Assembly (NCBI GenBank): GCA_031396835.1
Contig: JANNLO010000295.1
Coordinates: 1-9,490 of the forward strand
Length of the DNA stretch: 9,490 nucleotides
Reading direction: 5' to 3'
DNA from: Snowella sp031396835
GTDB taxonomy: Bacteria > Cyanobacteriota > Cyanobacteriia > Cyanobacteriales > Microcystaceae
Shown in pieces: positions 7,164-9,490 of the stretch; the stretch's first letter is position 1, and each line of letters begins with the position of its first letter. Position numbers and translations under genes: made by a program. The notes below the pieces were generated by a model, which did no database searches, was not told the DNA's origin, and was given only the letters and a program-made list of their open reading frames with translations.

Positions 7164-7922
7164 ATGGGAGAAACCATTACTCTGTTATCAAAACGTGAAA
7201 TTGAAAAGATGCGACGCGCTGGACAATTAGCCTCACAACTCTTAGATTATCTTGCGCCAATGGTTCAACCAGGAATTACAACCCAAGCCCTAAATGACGA
7301 AGCAGAATCTTGGACTCAAAAGCATGGAGCAAAAAGCGCACCACTCGGCTATAACGGTTTTCCCAAGTCCATTTGTACTAGCGTGAACGAAGTTATTTGT
7401 CATGGAATTCCTAGTCCTAAGCAGATTTTAAAAGATGGAGACATTATTAATATTGATGTAACGCCGATTTTAGATAGCTATCATGGCGACACGTCCAGAA
7501 CGTTTTTTGTGGGAACACCGTCACCGATCGCCAAAAAATTAGTAGAAGTCACTGAAGAATGTTTGCGTAGAGGTATTGCAGCAGTGAAGCCTGACGGCAG
7601 AATTGGCGATATTGGGGCCGCTATTCAAGAATATGCCGAGCCATACGGTTTTTCTGTAGTTAGAGATTTTGTTGGTCACGGGATTAGCAATATTTTTCAT
7701 ACTCCGCCTCAAGTTCCCCATTTTGGGCTGCGGGGAAAAGGTAAAAAAATTCGTCCTGGCATGGTTTTTACGATCGAACCCATGATTAATGAAGGAACTT
7801 ACCAACATATACTTTTAAAAGATGGTTGGACAGCTATTACAAAAGATCGCAAATTGTCTGCTCAATTTGAACATACAATCGCAATTACAGAAGACGGCGT
7901 AGAAATCCTGACTTTGAGTTAG
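7164..7922 (+). CDS. map: Type I methionine aminopeptidase
   Basis: A 252-residue cytosolic metalloenzyme that removes the initiator methionine from new proteins. All metal ligands of the pita-bread fold are present, each one residue later than in the E. coli enzyme: Asp98 (INIDVT), Asp109 (HGDTSRTFF), His172 (GHGI), Glu205 (TIEPM) and Glu236 (FEHTI); the catalytic His80 is in NEVICHGIP. There is no N-terminal zinc-finger extension, so it is the short bacterial form. The ATG at 7164 is where family similarity begins; AGGAG at about 7123-7128 is too far upstream to be its ribosome site. The 202-base gap before it (6962-7163) holds no gene or clear terminator that I can see. The VOC gene follows 6 bases behind its stop and is probably co-transcribed. 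Cyanobacteria often carry more than one map paralogue. Confidence 0.96.
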   Translation: MGETITLLSKREIEKMRRAGQLASQLLDYLAPMVQPGITTQALNDEAESWTQKHGAKSAPLGYNGFPKSICTSVNEVICHGIPSPKQILKDGDIINIDVTPILDSYHGDTSRTFFVGTPSPIAKKLVEVTEECLRRGIAAVKPDGRIGDIGAAIQEYAEPYGFSVVRDFVGHGISNIFHTPPQVPHFGLRGKGKKIRPGMVFTIEPMINEGTYQHILLKDGWTAITKDRKLSAQFEHTIAITEDGVEILTLS

Positions 7923-7928
7923 TTAATA

Positions 7929-8309
7929 ATGAAAACATTAGAGAATATTCAAGGAGCATTTCTCACGATTGGAACGGAAAAATTCACCGAAACTGTTGAC
8001 TTTTATCGGCAATTTTTACAACAAGAACCGTATCTTTATCATCCAGATAAAAAATATGCAGAATTTCAAATTAGGGAATTACGCCTAGCAATTTTTTATC
8101 CCAAAACAGATCAGCAAAAAGAATTCGCCAATTCAATCGGGAGTGGGTTTAGTTTGTGTTTACCTGTTAAAAATTTAGAAGTCGCGATCGCCCAATTAGC
8201 TTGCCAAGGCTACACACCAAAGCTCGAAATTCAAAGTTCTTCTCATGGTCGAGAAATCTATATTTATGATCCTACAAATAACCGTTTAATTCTTTATCAA
8301 CCCCATTAA
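7929..8309 (+). CDS. VOC superfamily (glyoxalase/bleomycin-resistance fold) protein
   Basis: A 126-residue single-copy VOC protein. Visible are the first-repeat element FLTIGTEKFTETVDFYRQFL (11-30), the strand AEFQIRELRLAIFY (44-57), the second-repeat start GFSLCLPVKNLEVAIAQL (73-90) and the closing REIYIYDPTNNRLILYQ (108-124). In metal-binding members the closing motif is usually DPxGNxxE; here the place of that Glu is held by Ile121, so a standard glyoxalase I metal site is doubtful. It may bind a small molecule rather than catalyse. The ATG lies 6 bases after map, suggesting co-transcription. A HIP1 site lies at 8184-8191. Substrate unknown. Confidence 0.8.
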   Translation: MKTLENIQGAFLTIGTEKFTETVDFYRQFLQQEPYLYHPDKKYAEFQIRELRLAIFYPKTDQQKEFANSIGSGFSLCLPVKNLEVAIAQLACQGYTPKLEIQSSSHGREIYIYDPTNNRLILYQPH

Positions 8310-8333
8310 TTTTATTAACCCAAAATAATTAAT
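8305..8333. terminator. AT-rich hairpin between convergent genes
   Basis: ATTAAT arms (8305-8310 and 8328-8333) with mostly paired TTTATT/AAAATA inside, around an AACCC loop. It spans the stops of the VOC gene and the small minus-strand gene, which are only 19 bases apart. Being nearly all A-T it is weak, so a bidirectional terminator is only a suggestion. Confidence 0.25.
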
Positions 8334-8535
8334 TTAACTTAAGAGCATTAACAGGAACTTGTTCCCAAGATTCAACAATTCTCAGTTGGGCTGACCATCC
8401 TTCATTTTTTTGCTTTTCTGTTAAATTATCAAGCCAAGTTTCATGGCAATCTTTTGCCGATTGTTCATCTAAACAGGCAATACACGAATAAATAATTCCA
8501 CAGGGATCAACTTGTTCATTTACCCAAATTTTCAT
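8329..8535 (-). CDS. Small cysteine-containing protein of unknown function
   Basis: A 68-residue protein starting at ATG 8535, with AGGA (8545-8548) 9 bases upstream as a good ribosome site. It has four cysteines, Cys12, Cys18, Cys21 and Cys30, the middle two as CIAC in a CxxC spacing, followed by His31, so metal or iron-sulfur binding is conceivable. It is charged, with no signal peptide or membrane helix, and its tail is hydrophilic. I do not recognise a named family, though the sequence looks like a conserved cyanobacterial small protein. It lies downstream of rpsJ beyond a terminator and converges on the VOC gene. Confidence 0.65.
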   Translation of the reverse strand: MKIWVNEQVDPCGIIYSCIACLDEQSAKDCHETWLDNLTEKQKNEGWSAQLRIVESWEQVPVNALKLN

Positions 8536-8626
8536 AATAATTTATCCTGAGCGAAGGACTATTTGTTAACTTTGCGAGCTTAAAATATAGTTAAATAGAA
8601 TATTTTGAATCGCCACTTAACTCCTA

Positions 8627-8662
8627 TAAAAATCAAAAATCCCCACCATATTAGCAGGGAAT
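8627..8662 (-). terminator. Intrinsic terminator after rpsJ
   Basis: Read on the minus strand, ATTCCC pairs with GGGGAT (6 bp, one G-U) around a 12-base loop, directly followed by ATTTTTGATTTTTAT. It lies about 40 bases after the rpsJ stop and would end the tuf-rpsJ transcript before the small gene. Confidence 0.6.
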
Positions 8663-8700
8663 CCAAAACATTTATTTATAGCAAATACTGACTTTGAATC

Positions 8701-9018
8701 TTATAGTTTTACTTCAATATCAACACCAGCAGGTAAATCCAACTTCATCAAAGCATCAATGGTTTTAGAAGAGGGTTGATAAATATCAATAATGCGGCGA
8801 TGAGTACGAGTTTCAAAATGCTCCCGTGCATCTTTGTCAACGTGGGGAGAAGTCAATAAACAGTAAATCTTTCGTTTAGTTGGCAAGGGAATCGGGCCAA
8901 TCGCAGTAGCATTAGTTCTATTTGCCGTTTCAACAATCTTGTCGCAAGAAGTATCAAGCAAGCGGCGGTCAAAAGCTTTCAAACGAATACGAATTTTTTG
9001 TTGTTGGAGAGTTGCCAT
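8701..9018 (-). CDS. rpsJ: 30S ribosomal protein S10 (NusE)
   Basis: A 105-residue S10, normal length. It is part of the 30S head and, as NusE, joins the transcription antitermination complex. Recognisable are the start MATLQQQKIRIRLKAFDRRL, the family segment GPIPLPTKR (41-49), and LLTSPHVDKDAREHFETRTH (54-73). ATG is at 9018-9016; AAGAAG about 10 bases upstream is a weak ribosome site placed in a small hairpin loop. It lies 175 bases after tuf on the same strand. In cyanobacteria rpsJ ends the str cluster behind tufA instead of heading the S10 operon, and this order agrees with that. Confidence 0.98.
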   Translation of the reverse strand: MATLQQQKIRIRLKAFDRRLLDTSCDKIVETANRTNATAIGPIPLPTKRKIYCLLTSPHVDKDAREHFETRTHRRIIDIYQPSSKTIDALMKLDLPAGVDIEVKL

Positions 9019-9024
9019 AATTTT

Positions 9025-9039
9025 AAACTTCTTAAGTTT
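9025..9039 (-). repeat. Small hairpin at the rpsJ ribosome site
   Basis: AAACTT and AAGTTT (minus strand, 9039-9025) pair perfectly with an AAG loop, 6 bases before the rpsJ ATG. The purine-rich AAGAAG that could bind the ribosome is partly inside it. It might tune S10 translation, but the A-T stem is weak. Confidence 0.35.
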
Positions 9040-9088
9040 TCAAGGTTCAGAATTGTTCAATTGTTTATTAGTTAGTATTCCTTAGAAA

Positions 9089-9172
9089 TCAGTGATCAAA
9101 TAAGCCCTTCACCAGTGCAGAAATAGTTTTAAATTAGATCTTTTCCTGATTAGCGATTTTTTTGATCACTGA
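9089..9172. repeat. 12-bp perfect inverted repeat in the tuf-rpsJ spacer
   Basis: TCAGTGATCAAA (9089-9100) and TTTGATCACTGA (9161-9172) are exact reverse complements, separated by 60 bases. Both contain the palindrome TGATCA. In the tuf-rpsJ transcript they could form a long-range stem about 20 bases after the tuf stop, a plausible RNA processing or stability element that would separate the abundant tuf message from rpsJ. Confidence 0.7.
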
Positions 9173-9193
9173 CTCTCGGATAAATGGTTCTAG

Positions 9194-9490
9194 TTATTTT
9201 TTCTTACCAGCCTTGGGATCAACTTTAGGATCTTCGAGGATTTTAGAAACAACTCCCGCACCAATGGTTCGTCCACCCTCACGGATAGCAAAACGCATTC
9301 CCTGTTCAATCGCGATCGCATTGATCAATTCTACCGTCATCTTGATGCGATCACCAGGCATAACCATTTCCACCGCACTACCATCATCAGCCGTGTAGCT
9401 TTGGATTGTTCCCGTTACATCAGTTGTCCGCACATAAAATTGAGGACGATAGTTAGCAAAGAACGGAGTATGACGACCACCTTCTTCTTT
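9194..9490 (-). CDS. tuf: Elongation factor Tu, C-terminal 98 residues (continues beyond window)
   Basis: EF-Tu delivers aminoacyl-tRNA to the ribosome as a GTP complex. The visible part is the third (beta-barrel) domain: KEEGGRHTPFFANYRPQFYV at the window edge, then RTTDVTGTI, VEMVMPGDRIKMTVELI, and MRFAIREGGRTIGAGVVSKIL. The GTPase domain lies outside the window. E. coli EF-Tu stops one residue after the equivalent of KIL; here the chain goes on with EDPKVDPKAGKKK, a lysine-rich tail about 12 residues longer. The stop is TAA at 9196-9194, and no frameshift is needed to explain the tail. It is the upstream member of the tuf-rpsJ pair. A HIP1 site lies at 9312-9319. Confidence 0.97.
   Translation of the reverse strand, partial: KEEGGRHTPFFANYRPQFYVRTTDVTGTIQSYTADDGSAVEMVMPGDRIKMTVELINAIAIEQGMRFAIREGGRTIGAGVVSKILEDPKVDPKAGKKK

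Larger units (their letters stand above)
705..9319. repeat. HIP1 octamers (GCGATCGC), eight dispersed copies
   Basis: Exact copies at 705-712, 802-809, 1963-1970, 2682-2689, 3730-3737, 3946-3953, 8184-8191 and 9312-9319. All fall right of the seam and all within coding or formerly coding sequence. HIP1 is highly over-represented in many cyanobacterial genomes, so this marks the host group. None occurs in 1-555. Confidence 0.95.

Noticed and set aside
7539..7808. 89-codon minus-strand frame inside map
   Set aside because: It is antisense to an enzyme with all catalytic residues and shows no features of its own.
9162..9398. 78-codon plus-strand frame over the tuf 3' end
   Set aside because: It is antisense to EF-Tu, whose sequence is unmistakable.

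Overview
The window joins two unlike pieces of DNA. Bases 1 to about 555 are very GC-rich (78% in 301-360 by hand count) and hold a proteobacterial-type purE. From about 556 to the end the DNA is AT-rich (22% GC in 4681-4740) and looks cyanobacterial. It carries eight copies of the cyanobacterial HIP1 octamer GCGATCGC, a tufA-rpsJ pair in the order known from cyanobacterial str operons, and proteins of families common in cyanobacteria (UPF0182, DUF4346). At the seam purE loses its 3' end and a minus-strand glycosyltransferase loses its 3' half. That is best explained by a chimeric assembly or contaminated contig; a real transfer is less likely.

Layout: (1) 1-555, purE on the plus strand with a possible promoter. 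(2) 556-2010, a minus-strand glycosyltransferase cluster: a 5' remnant of one GT2 gene (2010 to about 1945), an intact WbbL-like GT2 (1874-885), and a GT2 cut off by the seam (855-556). The remnant and the cut gene begin with nearly the same sequence, so they are paralogues, and one was mostly deleted. (3) 2221-6492, plus strand: a membrane-anchored GT2 with D, DxD, ED and QxxRW motifs, then after 24 bases a 1006-residue UPF0182 membrane protein. (4) 6575-8309, plus strand: a DUF4346 protein, type I methionine aminopeptidase, and a VOC-fold protein 6 bases behind it. (5) 8329-9490, minus strand: the 3' end of tuf (EF-Tu), rpsJ (S10) with a terminator, and a 68-residue cysteine-containing small protein convergent with the VOC gene.

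Functionally the left part of the cyanobacterial DNA is about surface polysaccharide or envelope glycan synthesis and the right part about translation and nascent-protein processing. I found no CRISPR array, transposase, tRNA or phage module, and no clear new defence or mobile system. The items most worth a second look are the seam, the glycosyltransferase remnant, the GT2-UPF0182 pairing, the 60-base-spaced perfect inverted repeat between tuf and rpsJ, and the lysine-rich tail on EF-Tu.
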